Assembly (NCBI GenBank): GCA_934792465.1
Contig: CAKVOK010000055.1
Location: 1-22,218, forward strand
Direction of reading: 5' to 3'
Source of the DNA: an uncultured Clostridia bacterium
Lineage (GTDB): Bacteria; Bacillota; Clostridia; RUG12999
DNA: 22,218 nucleotides
Part shown: positions 9,001-15,609 of the stretch, piece after piece
How positions within the stretch are numbered: the stretch's first letter is position 1
Layout of the letters: every line of letters begins with the position of its first letter
Program-made: the position numbers and the translations under genes
The notes under the pieces: model-generated
The model's database searches: none
What the model was told of the DNA's origin: nothing
What the model saw: the letters and a program-made list of their open reading frames with translations, nothing else

Positions 9001-10004
9001 AGGATACACCAAAAAAAACAAGTGTTGTTTTTGACGGCTTTTACAGCAGTAACCGAAGAATAAGCTATCCCGTGAAAGAAGAAACGGACGCAGCCGCAAG
9101 AATAACCTACAATAACAGTGATTACAGTTCGGAATACGATGTGTATATTGCCGAATATGATTTCGGCGGACGGTTGGACAGGATTACAAAATCGAGTGAT
9201 ACCGTCCGATTAGGAAAAGAAACAAGGGAATATTCCGTAAGTATTCAGCCCGACAAGCTTTACAGAGTATTTGTATGGGATAAAGGTCTAAAACCGGTTC
9301 TTGACACGTCAAACCAGAGAAAAACCAAAAGAGAGGGTAATGTGAAAATACTTTTCGTAGGAAATTCAATTACAATTCACCCTCCGTCAGACGCTCTCGG
9401 ATGGTCGGGAAATTGGGGAATGGCGGCAACCTGTGAAGAAAATGATTATGTACATCGGTTGATGTCGGCAATTCATGAAAAGTATCCGAATGTCGAGTAC
9501 AAGATTGTAAGTGCATGGGATTTTGAAAAAAACTTTTATGATTTATCGAGAATTTCAAAGGATAAATACAAAGAGTATATAAATTTTGACGCCGACATAA
9601 TCATATGCTCAATCGGAGCAAATATCAACAATTCTTCAAATGAAGACGATTCCGGATTCATTACGAATTATGAGCTTACCGCAGAAAATTACAGGGATAT
9701 AGTTAATTACTTCAATCCTTATAACGATGCTAAAATTATACCTTGTATCACAACATTGTCAAGGTCGGTTGTCAGAAATACGATACGTGAGTGTGTGCAG
9801 GCGGAAGGCTGGGAATGTGTTGACTGGAGTGATTTGACAAGCTATGTATATACCGGCAAACCGTATAAATCGGCTTCGGTATTTTCCGATAACGTAAGCA
9901 GCGGAGTTTTGGCACATCCCGGAGATTACGGCATGCAAATAATGGCGGAAAGGCTTTACGAGCCAACTGAAAAATATATAAATGAAAGCATAGAATTAAG
10001 ATAA
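6021..10004 (+). CDS. Secreted GH99-like / SGNH esterase-like fusion
   Basis: This giant 1327-residue secreted protein begins with a signal peptide (cleavage after SFA-S near residue 25). In order it shows an Ig/Fn3-like strand region (to about 115), LamG-like beta-sandwich regions (about 120-470), and a GH99-like/WbsX barrel (about 485-820). The barrel opens with VGMQECDIW and ends with the family motif NWNEYGEG (Trp775, Glu777, Glu780) followed by GFDYLEA. Then come a jelly-roll domain (about 840-1000) and the same module that ends two other proteins here. Last is an SGNH-hydrolase-like domain (from 1108): GNS with Ser1116, GAN at 1199-1201 and AHPGD with His1299. The barrel probably cuts mannose-type linkages and the SGNH domain may remove acyl groups. 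The usual Asp three residues before the catalytic His is replaced by Val. The ribosome binding site is weak. Confidence 0.8.
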   Translation: MKKIVSFILCIYIIFGICPETSFASYTQSSDIVYEIYKTMPYCAGELAALRVYDGTDLFYITDDYIADDDTFYCEIPGVKLGKKYSYKLTASGGDEVSDTFTVEYDNEAYSILDDDFLSTAPNAADGINNYSWDIYSGGGSVTNYDEQGKSHIPLTLNDTSANDFVSATRVLEETEKTRIALEYRMKISNLNVGAVVSLSYDDKNCIKIYENNGSLYCNDTYVCSIEASKDYGIRIDADLLTKQANIFVNGKRTEFCVELGKLNKICLSTAAESVGKFQIAPIKLTRGYYVCDNAIAFASMSRLDTDSQFCAKGYTNAALTRTFNYDIYSYNFAGAAHNPINFSKSFDEITKKAVFSFRLYSVNKLQEMSINFGDFYSYISDGDFYVRLANGEGKKVKTLREDFWHLFRITYDPNTGLSDIQINGNDLEKNVSVSSGGKTISSVCFAGGKNSDTFKLDDIMVFEYPTYDEYPSEPKTIKKSDNDVIVGMQECDIWQEGNHFGWEYLSEYNRRTPYLGYYDDGNTEAIDWQIKYMVEHGVDFMYKCWYQSVVSDFAINKPRISGYALDEGLFNARYKDKIKFALLWENSSLNPDYATLEGFKKYVVPYWMEYYFTNSNYLVLDNKIVLGVYRGDNLEKTYGAEGAKEAIAYLTEQVKTIPGIDGLYLIASGLTYKTSELQKLSDVGFDAVCRYSKTTYANTPARFIDKTAEDSNNGVIKSIPIVSTGFDSRPWNGSEGVTFTPSAVTDICKSIKESLFSKEQYTSSLDRLLMLDNWNEYGEGHFFMPSALAGFDYLEAVGSVFGQPEHIDEIPTDKERLGHLYKKTHDGGNETVNWSDNNTTCLLRYDFNSADEKPKSYYNITGLKTENGRLSGKASGNDPMFYSEDNLGIELKGNELIHIRYKTNSANLKTTVYFATDTDTEFSQDKSIAANVPSGAGDVTDVYFDLSKLSTGEAANSKWSGTLKRLRFDPFDNTPGSTFEYDLIELLRYHTGEDTPKKTSVVFDGFYSSNRRISYPVKEETDAAARITYNNSDYSSEYDVYIAEYDFGGRLDRITKSSDTVRLGKETREYSVSIQPDKLYRVFVWDKGLKPVLDTSNQRKTKREGNVKILFVGNSITIHPPSDALGWSGNWGMAATCEENDYVHRLMSAIHEKYPNVEYKIVSAWDFEKNFYDLSRISKDKYKEYINFDADIIICSIGANINNSSNEDDSGFITNYELTAENYRDIVNYFNPYNDAKIIPCITTLSRSVVRNTIRECVQAEGWECVDWSDLTSYVYTGKPYKSASVFSDNVSSGVLAHPGDYGMQIMAERLYEPTEKYINESIELR

Positions 10005-10020
10005 ACAGAGGTGTATATTA

Positions 10021-11193
10021 ATGGAACTCAGAAGATATAAAGTTATTGAACCCGATAAAAACGCAAATTGGATGGACATGGCAACTCTTAATCCCGCGGT
10101 TATAGAGTATAAAGGCATAATTCATATGCTTTTCAGAGTTCGCGGCGAGCTGGGCGACCCGCATCCGGAAACAATGGTTTGTCCTATTTCTCTCGGACAC
10201 GCATGGAGTACGGACGGCGGAAAAACATGGGAGATAGATAAGTCGCGTCCATGCCTGGTTCCGGCTTGTGAGGTTGAACCGGATAAGCTGTATACAACGA
10301 ATATTTACGGCAAACGGGTTATCAACTATGCCAACGGAACAATAGAGGATCCTCGTCTTACAATAATAGACGGGAAATGCTATATGACGGCTGCATGCAG
10401 ATTTATTCCGTTACCGCAAATGTGGAAAAACCCGAATTTGGAGTATTTTGTCGGTTCATGGGCAAAGGATAGCAAAACCAATCCGTTCGGCAAAGCAGCG
10501 TCGCAGAATTTAACGGTATCCGTACTTTACGAAGTAAATCTTGACGCGCTTGCAAAAAATGATTATGATAATGCTTTTGGTTACATAACTCATTTGACAA
10601 ACCCGGATTACGGTGAAAACCGAGATGTTGTTTTATTCTCGGAGAGAATGATGATTGACGGGAAACTTCAATATGTGATGATAGAAAGACCCGTTGACCC
10701 GTATCTCAATCCGCAGCTGAGCGAGAAAAAGCCGACTATGGTTATATCGTGCGCCGAAAAATTCGAGGACTTTGCCAAATCCGAAAACAAAAAGACTGTT
10801 TTGGCAGCTCCGGAATATTATTGGGAGGACAACAGAATAGGTGCAAGTGCTCCGCCGCTAAAGGTAAATGACAAATATTGGATTTTGTCATACCATGGAA
10901 AGCAAGATGACGAAAACGGATATTCTCAAAACTTTATGCTGCTTGAAACTGTGGAAAATTCTCTGCCCGTAATAAAGAAAAGAAGTGCCGAACCTATTAT
11001 AAGAGTGAAAGAGGAGTGGGAGTATCCCACGCACTTTAAAATTCCGTGTCTGTTTATCACCGGTATGATAAAGGTCGGCGACGATGTTCTTATGGCATAC
11101 GGCGCGGCAGACGAGCGTGTTGGAGTTATGTTTGCAAAGTATAAGGATATATTGAATTATTTGGATATAGAAACGGAGAGTTCTGATGAATAA
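10021..11193 (+). CDS. GH130-like mannoside phosphorylase or mannosidase
   Basis: The 390-residue product has no signal peptide and is likely cytoplasmic. It carries the five-bladed-propeller signatures of GH130: NPAVIEYKGIIHMLFR near the N-terminus, IEDPR with Asp110 (the catalytic acid position in this family), NRDVVLF, a G-SAPPL-V strand leading to WILSYHG, and the closing YGAADERVGV. GH130 enzymes phosphorolyse or hydrolyse beta-mannosides. The lysine-containing phosphate-site motif that is clear in the neighbouring GH130 is not obvious here, so hydrolysis or another linkage is possible. An AGAGG site precedes the ATG. The gene follows the GH99-like gene by 16 bases and overlaps the next one by 8 bases, so the three are expressed together. 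Confidence 0.85.
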   Translation: MELRRYKVIEPDKNANWMDMATLNPAVIEYKGIIHMLFRVRGELGDPHPETMVCPISLGHAWSTDGGKTWEIDKSRPCLVPACEVEPDKLYTTNIYGKRVINYANGTIEDPRLTIIDGKCYMTAACRFIPLPQMWKNPNLEYFVGSWAKDSKTNPFGKAASQNLTVSVLYEVNLDALAKNDYDNAFGYITHLTNPDYGENRDVVLFSERMMIDGKLQYVMIERPVDPYLNPQLSEKKPTMVISCAEKFEDFAKSENKKTVLAAPEYYWEDNRIGASAPPLKVNDKYWILSYHGKQDDENGYSQNFMLLETVENSLPVIKKRSAEPIIRVKEEWEYPTHFKIPCLFITGMIKVGDDVLMAYGAADERVGVMFAKYKDILNYLDIETESSDE

Positions 11194-12181
11194 CAAAGTA
11201 ATAAACGGAATTAACATAAAAAATATTCCATGGCAGGATAAGCCACAGGGCTGCGGCGACCCTATCTGGCGATATTCGGAAAACCCTATCATAACGAAAG
11301 AGTCAAGAGCAAATACGGCTTTGATTTGCAACAGTGCGGTAGTTCCTTTTGAGGACGGTTTTGCCGCTGTTTTAAGATGTGACGATAAGTCTTTGGCAAG
11401 CAATATCTATTTTGGAAGAAGCAAAGACGGAATACATTTTGAAATAGATGACGAGCCGATTCCGACAAAAAGCTGTATCGGAAACGGAGAACGGAAGTAT
11501 GTATCGGCATATGATCCGAGAATAACATATATTGACGGCAAATATTATGTAACGTGGTGTAATTCATATCACGGTCCGACAATCGGTGTGGGATATACGA
11601 CGGATTTCAAGAATTTTACGCAGCTTGAAAATGCGTTTCTGCCGTACAACAGAAACGGTGTGCTGTTTCCGAGAAAAATTAACGGTAATTATGCGATGCT
11701 TTCCAGACCGAGCGACAAAGGTCATACGCCATTCGGCGATATTTTCTACAGCGAAAGCCCGGATATGCATTATTGGGGAAATCACCGTTGGATGCTTGAG
11801 CCTCAGGGCGGATGGTGCTGGAAAAAAACAGGTCCCGGACCTACTCCTATCGAAACAGAGGAAGGCTGGCTGATTATTTATCACGGCGTATGTATGTCTT
11901 GTTCCGGATTTGTTTACAGCATGAGTGCGGTTATAACCGATATTAACGAACCGTGGAAAGTAAAATACAGAGCAAGTGATTATGCAATGCGTCCGGAAGC
12001 TCCGTATGAAATCACAGGTCATGTTCCGAACGTAGTATTCCCTTGTGCAAATATGGTCGATGCGGAAACCGGAAGAATCGCAATATATTACGGTGCAGCA
12101 GATTCGTATGTGGGACTTGCGTTTACAACGGTTGACGAATTAACGCAGTTCGTAAAGAAAACTGATATAATAAACAAATAA
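11186..12181 (+). CDS. GH130 mannoside phosphorylase-like enzyme
   Basis: This 331-residue cytoplasmic protein is a full-length, more canonical GH130 member. Motifs in order are AYDPRITYIDGKYYVTW (Asp110), NRNGVLFPRKINGNYAMLSRP, SPDMHYWG-HR, the KTGPGPTPIE stretch, GWLIIYHGV and YYGAADSYVGLAF. The basic residues in the NR, KTGPGP and YHG motifs are those I associate with phosphate binding in the phosphorylase members, so beta-mannoside phosphorolysis yielding mannose 1-phosphate is the likely reaction; this assignment is from family knowledge, not tested. It overlaps the preceding GH130 gene by 8 bases with its own GGAGAG site, indicating translational coupling. The two paralogues are clearly divergent and probably act on different linkages of the same imported oligosaccharide. 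Confidence 0.9.
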   Translation: MNNKVINGINIKNIPWQDKPQGCGDPIWRYSENPIITKESRANTALICNSAVVPFEDGFAAVLRCDDKSLASNIYFGRSKDGIHFEIDDEPIPTKSCIGNGERKYVSAYDPRITYIDGKYYVTWCNSYHGPTIGVGYTTDFKNFTQLENAFLPYNRNGVLFPRKINGNYAMLSRPSDKGHTPFGDIFYSESPDMHYWGNHRWMLEPQGGWCWKKTGPGPTPIETEEGWLIIYHGVCMSCSGFVYSMSAVITDINEPWKVKYRASDYAMRPEAPYEITGHVPNVVFPCANMVDAETGRIAIYYGAADSYVGLAFTTVDELTQFVKKTDIINK

Positions 12182-12215
12182 CAAACTATATTTTTTGGGT
12201 ACAGAGGAATTGAAA

Positions 12216-14264
12216 ATGAATTTAAGTGAAAAAGAGCAAATAATTGATTACAAGAGGAAACTTAGTGTAATCTGCGATAATCTGATAAAAACAAGACCGG
12301 CGGAGCAAGTGGTTTACAGACCGTATAAAAAACCGCATTTTGCACAGAGAACTCTGCGAAAAGGCATAAAAATCGATCTTGGTCAATATTACCGCAATGC
12401 TTTAAACGGAGATTATGCATATGTATATGTGAATATCAAAAGTCAGTACACCACAAAAGTTATGCTGACGGCTAAAGGAGCGTCGTCATATATCATAAAT
12501 AATCATGAGAATGACTTTAAAGACGAAAACAAAAATAAGTATGCGGACGGATATTATTCCGAAGTGATTGAGGTTTCGGAAGGGGATAACGAGCTTATAC
12601 TCAAGTGTGTCTGTACCGAAGATTCGTTTTTTCTTGATTATATAATAGGGCATGTATTTTATCCGCAGTTTTGGACAAGTGATTATTTGCTTTGGGTAAG
12701 AGATACTGTAGGATATGGTGAATATCGTGACGAACAGGGTTTCGCACTTTCGGAACTGATAAAAGCGGGGGAAAATAAGAGTTTCGGAGAATGCAGCGTT
12801 GTATATCCCAAAGAGAGCAGGGATGACAGAGTTATTGAATTGGGAAAGATTTATAACACGCAAAAAGGAAAATACATTCTTGCATATACCGTATGCAAGA
12901 ACGCCGGTGATATAAAAATCAATTCCGATTTTGAATATGAAATATACATAAACAGGAAAAAGCAGAATCATGCACAAGCCGGTGATGAGATTTACATTGC
13001 ATTTGAAAATAAAAAAGGCTGCCGATTTGAAAGCCTTTGCAATGAAAATGTGCATCTGCCGTTTGTGACGCATAACAGAAAAAGAGGAATGCATTGGATG
13101 CTTTTGGGAACGCTTGACAGCGTGGACGACTTTTCATTCAGCTTGACAAAAGTGTATAAAAATTCATACGGCGAAAAAAATTTCTGGCGTTTTGCCGATT
13201 CGGAAAGCTTTCTCAGACCATATCTTGATACAAGCTTTTACGGGCAGTGGTTTTATGGGCTTATGGTTGGTCAATACGGTTTGTTACGAGCATCGGAATT
13301 TGACAAAAAGTATTATGATTATTTCCGCGGAAGTATGAAAATTCTTGCCGACTACTACCGATATATGCAGTATGATGCGGAGGAATTCGGCGATGCCGCA
13401 TTCTTGAAAAGAAGTATCAAAAAAGATGATTTGGATTCCATAGGAACAATAGGAATGAATCTTTGTGAGCTTTATAACAGAGAAGATGATGAAAAGTCGA
13501 AAGAAGTAATTCGCTCGTTAATAACAGAGTTGAGTGATTGTATCGACAAAAATATTCCGAGAATGAAAGACGGAACGTTTTACAGAATTGACACTATGTG
13601 GGCGGATGATACTTTTATGAGTTGCCCGTTTTTGGTAAGACTTGGGAACATAACAAAAGAAAGTAAATATTACGATGAAACGATTAATCAGCTGATTCTT
13701 TACACCGAAAAGCTTTTCATTCGTGAGAAAGGCGTGTTTTCCCATATATTTTTCCCGAAACTCGGCAGAGCGAACAATGTTCCGTGGGGAAGAGGCAACG
13801 GCTGGGTATATCTTGCGTTTGCCGAAACAATCGAGCATTTGCCGGAGAATTACAAGGGAAAAGATAAGTTGTGTGAAATCTTTAAAACAGCTGTGGAAGG
13901 ACTTACAGACAAGCAGGACGATACCGGGCTTTGGCATCAGGTTTTAACGCTTAAGGATACATTTTCCGAAACCTCGTGTACGGCTATCTTTGCAATTGCT
14001 ATTGCCAAAGGAATTAAAATTGGCATTTTGGATAAACAACGGTATTTGCCGGTAGTGAAAAATGCGGTAGACGGTATTTTAAAGTACAAGACAGATGAGA
14101 ACGGCAATGTTTTTGATATTTGCAGAGGTTCGGAGTGTAAAGATGATGCGGAATACTATGCAAAGCTTGAAACGGTAAGCAACGATGACCACGGAATCGG
14201 CGTTGTCGTTGCGGCAATATGCGAGCTTGTTGATTTACTGATTGAAGGACAGGAGAATATATGA
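12216..14264 (+). CDS. GH105-like unsaturated uronyl hydrolase
   Basis: From ATG 12216 (CAGAGG eight bases upstream; a TTG at 12195 is in frame but has no such site) the product is 682 residues. It has no signal peptide. The C-terminal 370 residues are a GH88/GH105 (YteR-like) alpha/alpha barrel: TMWADDTFMSCPFLVRLG with Asp464/Asp465, RANNVPWGRGNGW, DTGLWHQVL, SETSCTA and a final NDDHGIGVV. These enzymes hydrate and release the unsaturated uronic acid left at the non-reducing end by polysaccharide lyases. The N-terminal 300 residues are a beta-rich extension absent from minimal GH105 enzymes. The gene follows the second GH130 by 34 bases and overlaps the membrane-protein gene by 4. It implies that an acidic glycan and a lyase encoded elsewhere feed this pathway. 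Confidence 0.88.
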   Translation: MNLSEKEQIIDYKRKLSVICDNLIKTRPAEQVVYRPYKKPHFAQRTLRKGIKIDLGQYYRNALNGDYAYVYVNIKSQYTTKVMLTAKGASSYIINNHENDFKDENKNKYADGYYSEVIEVSEGDNELILKCVCTEDSFFLDYIIGHVFYPQFWTSDYLLWVRDTVGYGEYRDEQGFALSELIKAGENKSFGECSVVYPKESRDDRVIELGKIYNTQKGKYILAYTVCKNAGDIKINSDFEYEIYINRKKQNHAQAGDEIYIAFENKKGCRFESLCNENVHLPFVTHNRKRGMHWMLLGTLDSVDDFSFSLTKVYKNSYGEKNFWRFADSESFLRPYLDTSFYGQWFYGLMVGQYGLLRASEFDKKYYDYFRGSMKILADYYRYMQYDAEEFGDAAFLKRSIKKDDLDSIGTIGMNLCELYNREDDEKSKEVIRSLITELSDCIDKNIPRMKDGTFYRIDTMWADDTFMSCPFLVRLGNITKESKYYDETINQLILYTEKLFIREKGVFSHIFFPKLGRANNVPWGRGNGWVYLAFAETIEHLPENYKGKDKLCEIFKTAVEGLTDKQDDTGLWHQVLTLKDTFSETSCTAIFAIAIAKGIKIGILDKQRYLPVVKNAVDGILKYKTDENGNVFDICRGSECKDDAEYYAKLETVSNDDHGIGVVVAAICELVDLLIEGQENI

Positions 14265-14818
14265 AGACGATGAATATTATCGGACAGATAATCGGATTTA
14301 TTGCTATAGGGGCAAATTTTATAATATATCAGCAAAAGAACGGAAAAAATCTGTTGACATGGAAACTGAGTTCCGATATACTGTGGTTAGTGCATTATTT
14401 GCTTATATCCGCAAATTCGGCGGCAGCTGTTGCTGTTGTGGCATTGGTTCGTGAAATTGTGCTGTTAAAAAACGGTGACAGTGAGTCACTGAAAAAGAAG
14501 TGTATGGGAGTTTTTATAGCAATTAGCATTGTATCCGGGATTTTGACATGGAAAGGTGCTGTTTCGATATTTCCGTGTATAGCGTCAATACTGGCAAACG
14601 TCAGCTTTTGTTTGAGTGTGCCTATGATTTCCAGAATACTCTCGTTCCCTATTTCGGGCTGCATGCTTATATGTGATATATTCAGCGGCTCCATATCGGG
14701 AATTGTAAATGAAGTTTTTACCATGATTTCGTCGGTAATAGGCATCTGTGTAAATGACAGAAAAAAATCGTGTTCTTCACGGAAAGAATGGAAATGCAGA
14801 AGCTTTCCGGCAGAATAG
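14261..14818 (+). CDS. YgjV-like inner membrane protein
   Basis: The 185-residue product is almost entirely hydrophobic, with five or six predicted membrane segments. The N-terminal pattern IIGFIAIGANFIIYQQKNGKNLL followed by a conserved HYLL is that of the YgjV family (PF10688), whose members have no established function. A short basic, cysteine-containing tail ends the protein. An AGGAG site lies five bases before the ATG, and the ATGA overlap with the GH105 gene makes it the last gene of the catabolic operon. Its position suggests a role tied to sugar uptake or export of a catabolite, but nothing in the sequence shows it. Confidence 0.75.
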   Translation: MKTMNIIGQIIGFIAIGANFIIYQQKNGKNLLTWKLSSDILWLVHYLLISANSAAAVAVVALVREIVLLKNGDSESLKKKCMGVFIAISIVSGILTWKGAVSIFPCIASILANVSFCLSVPMISRILSFPISGCMLICDIFSGSISGIVNEVFTMISSVIGICVNDRKKSCSSRKEWKCRSFPAE

Positions 14819-14859
14819 TAATCTAATGACTGCTGAATAAATAAAAATTGGCTAAAGTA

Positions 14860-14888
14860 TTGGCTTTTTGAGCAATTTGTGGTATAAT
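14860..14888 (+). promoter_or_regulatory. Transposase promoter in IS remnant
   Basis: TTGGCT (14860-14865) and TATAAT (14883-14888) are separated by exactly 17 bases, a strong vegetative promoter. It lies where the promoter of the truncated transposase should be, and still points into the prophage module. Confidence 0.7.
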
Positions 14889-14889
14889 A

Positions 14890-14931
14890 AGTGCAAGGGA
14901 AAATGCTGAAAACAGCAAAAAACCTTGCACT
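14890..14931 (+). terminator. Hairpin leader or terminator in IS remnant
   Basis: AGTGCAAGG (14890-14898) pairs with CCTTGCACT (14923-14931), with a nested TGCTG/CAGCA stem (14904-14908/14913-14917), followed by the T-rich TTTGTTTTA. It begins right at the expected transcription start. In insertion sequences such leaders block read-through into the transposase. Here it may also serve as the only visible terminator of the upstream glycan operon, 70 bases after the membrane-protein stop codon. Confidence 0.6.
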
Positions 14932-14954
14932 TTTGTTTTATGGGAGTTATAAAA

Positions 14955-15020
14955 ATGTATAAATATAGAAGCAAACAAATCAGTTTCACAGATTTCAATA
15001 CGCCTATCTCTGGTGGATAA
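14955..15020 (+). pseudogene. Transposase fragment, N-terminal 21 codons
   Basis: ATG 14955 opens a 21-codon frame, MYKYRSKQISFTDFN plus six residues, before TAA at 15018. The MYKY-SKQ-SF-DFN-P pattern is the N-terminus I know from IS1182-type (DUF772-type) transposases of Clostridia, where it continues into an NRWV--A--IPW motif that is absent here. With the promoter and hairpin leader at 14860-14931 this is the left end of a deleted insertion sequence. The right end and the inverted repeats cannot be recognised. Confidence 0.65.
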
Positions 15021-15025
15021 TGGTA

Positions 15026-15054
15026 TTGATATAATCTCCTTTTAGAGTTAATAT
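15026..15054 (+). promoter_or_regulatory. Promoter of the phage packaging module
   Basis: TTGATA (15026-15031) and TAATAT (15049-15054) are spaced by 17 bases, immediately downstream of the IS scar and about 30 bases before the AAAGGGG ribosome binding site (15071-15077) of the first phage gene. No repressor site is obvious. Confidence 0.6.
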
Positions 15055-15086
15055 GTGTATAACAAAAACGAAAGGGGCATCAAGCC

Positions 15087-15266
15087 ATGACAAAGAAAGA
15101 ATTGAATCAAATCGTAAAAATAGCACAGGAGAACATTATATCAATGGAAAACAGATCAGACCTTGAACAGCACTTCAGCGATGAAGAAGATTTCTTCGAG
15201 ATTTCAGTTTGGGGGTTAAAGGACGCCCTTGTTGCGGCATACGAACTTGGGAAGAAAAACAAGTAA
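15087..15266 (+). CDS. Small phage-type protein, DUF6900-like
   Basis: This is a 59-residue, acidic product (MTKKELNQIVKIAQEN to AAYELGKKNK). The pattern of an N-terminal KKEL-I helix, a central RSDLEQHF--EEDFFEISVW and a C-terminal KDALVAAYELG is like the small protein family DUF6900 found in Firmicutes phages and mobile elements; I recall this by pattern and cannot confirm it. AAAGGGG lies nine bases upstream of the ATG. Its stop codon abuts the ribosome binding site of the next small gene, so the two are coupled. Function unknown. Confidence 0.7.
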   Translation: MTKKELNQIVKIAQENIISMENRSDLEQHFSDEEDFFEISVWGLKDALVAAYELGKKNK

Positions 15267-15279
15267 GGAGTCTTGCATT

Positions 15280-15504
15280 ATGTGGAATGAAGGAACAGTC
15301 AGCGTAAACGGAGAGATTTTTCATTATTGGATGAAACAATATGAAGAAGGTTCCGAATTTGGAATCAACGGTGGACGGATTTCAAAGCTTACGATTAAAC
15401 ACGGCGGCAGAGAGGTTTATAACTATGACCGCGGTGAGGATATTGAACCGATAGACAAGAATACCGAAACAGCGCTTGAGATAATTCTTAAGCGCAATAA
15501 CTAA
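15280..15504 (+). CDS. Small phage-type protein, DUF7678-like
   Basis: The 74-residue product starts at ATG 15280, chosen because AAGGAG (15265-15270) lies nine bases upstream; an in-frame extension upstream would overlap the preceding gene and has no such site. The core FHYWMKQYEEGSEFGINGG, RISKLTIK and YNYDRGEDIEPIDKNT matches a small protein family common near clostridial phage terminases, which I associate with the name DUF7678, unverified. It is mostly beta-strand in appearance, with no membrane segment or catalytic motif. The tight link with the previous small gene and the terminase suggests an accessory role in the phage. Confidence 0.75.
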   Translation: MWNEGTVSVNGEIFHYWMKQYEEGSEFGINGGRISKLTIKHGGREVYNYDRGEDIEPIDKNTETALEIILKRNN

Positions 15505-15561
15505 ACAAAACAATATTGAAACGGAGCCGTGAAAGGTTCTGTTTCTCTCTATATAAATTTG

Positions 15562-15588
15562 AAGTCGCATTCGTGCGGCTTATTTTTA
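15562..15588 (+). terminator. Hairpin with TTCG loop before small terminase
   Basis: AAGTCGCA (15562-15569) and TGCGGCTT (15574-15581) form an 8-bp stem (one G-T pair) closed by a TTCG tetraloop, followed by ATTTTTA. It looks like an intrinsic terminator, yet the small-terminase ribosome binding site begins only a few bases later, so it may attenuate rather than end transcription. Confidence 0.6.
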
Positions 15589-15609
15589 TGCACAAAGGAG
15601 GTGACACTT

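Larger units (their letters stand above)
14840..15020 (+). mobile_element. Insertion sequence remnant, 5' end only
   Basis: This span unites the promoter, hairpin leader and truncated transposase start described above. The outer limits are estimates, since no terminal inverted repeat or target duplication can be seen. It separates the glycan locus from the prophage module. Confidence 0.5.

Noticed and set aside
12195..12215. TTG start of the GH105-like gene
   Set aside because: CAGAGG lies correctly upstream of ATG 12216, whereas the TTG lies before that site and has no ribosome binding site of its own.
12486..13094. Long reverse-strand open frame of about 200 codons inside the GH105 gene
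   Set aside because: Its coding potential follows from the well-supported + strand gene; it has no family motif and no ribosome binding site, as with the other reverse-strand frames.
15229..15279. Upstream extension of the 74-residue phage protein
   Set aside because: It overlaps the preceding gene out of frame, and the AAGGAG site clearly serves ATG 15280.
15529..15609. Upstream extension of the small terminase
   Set aside because: The stretch covers a hairpin with a T-rich tail and the ribosome binding site; the family N-terminus begins at GTG 15610.
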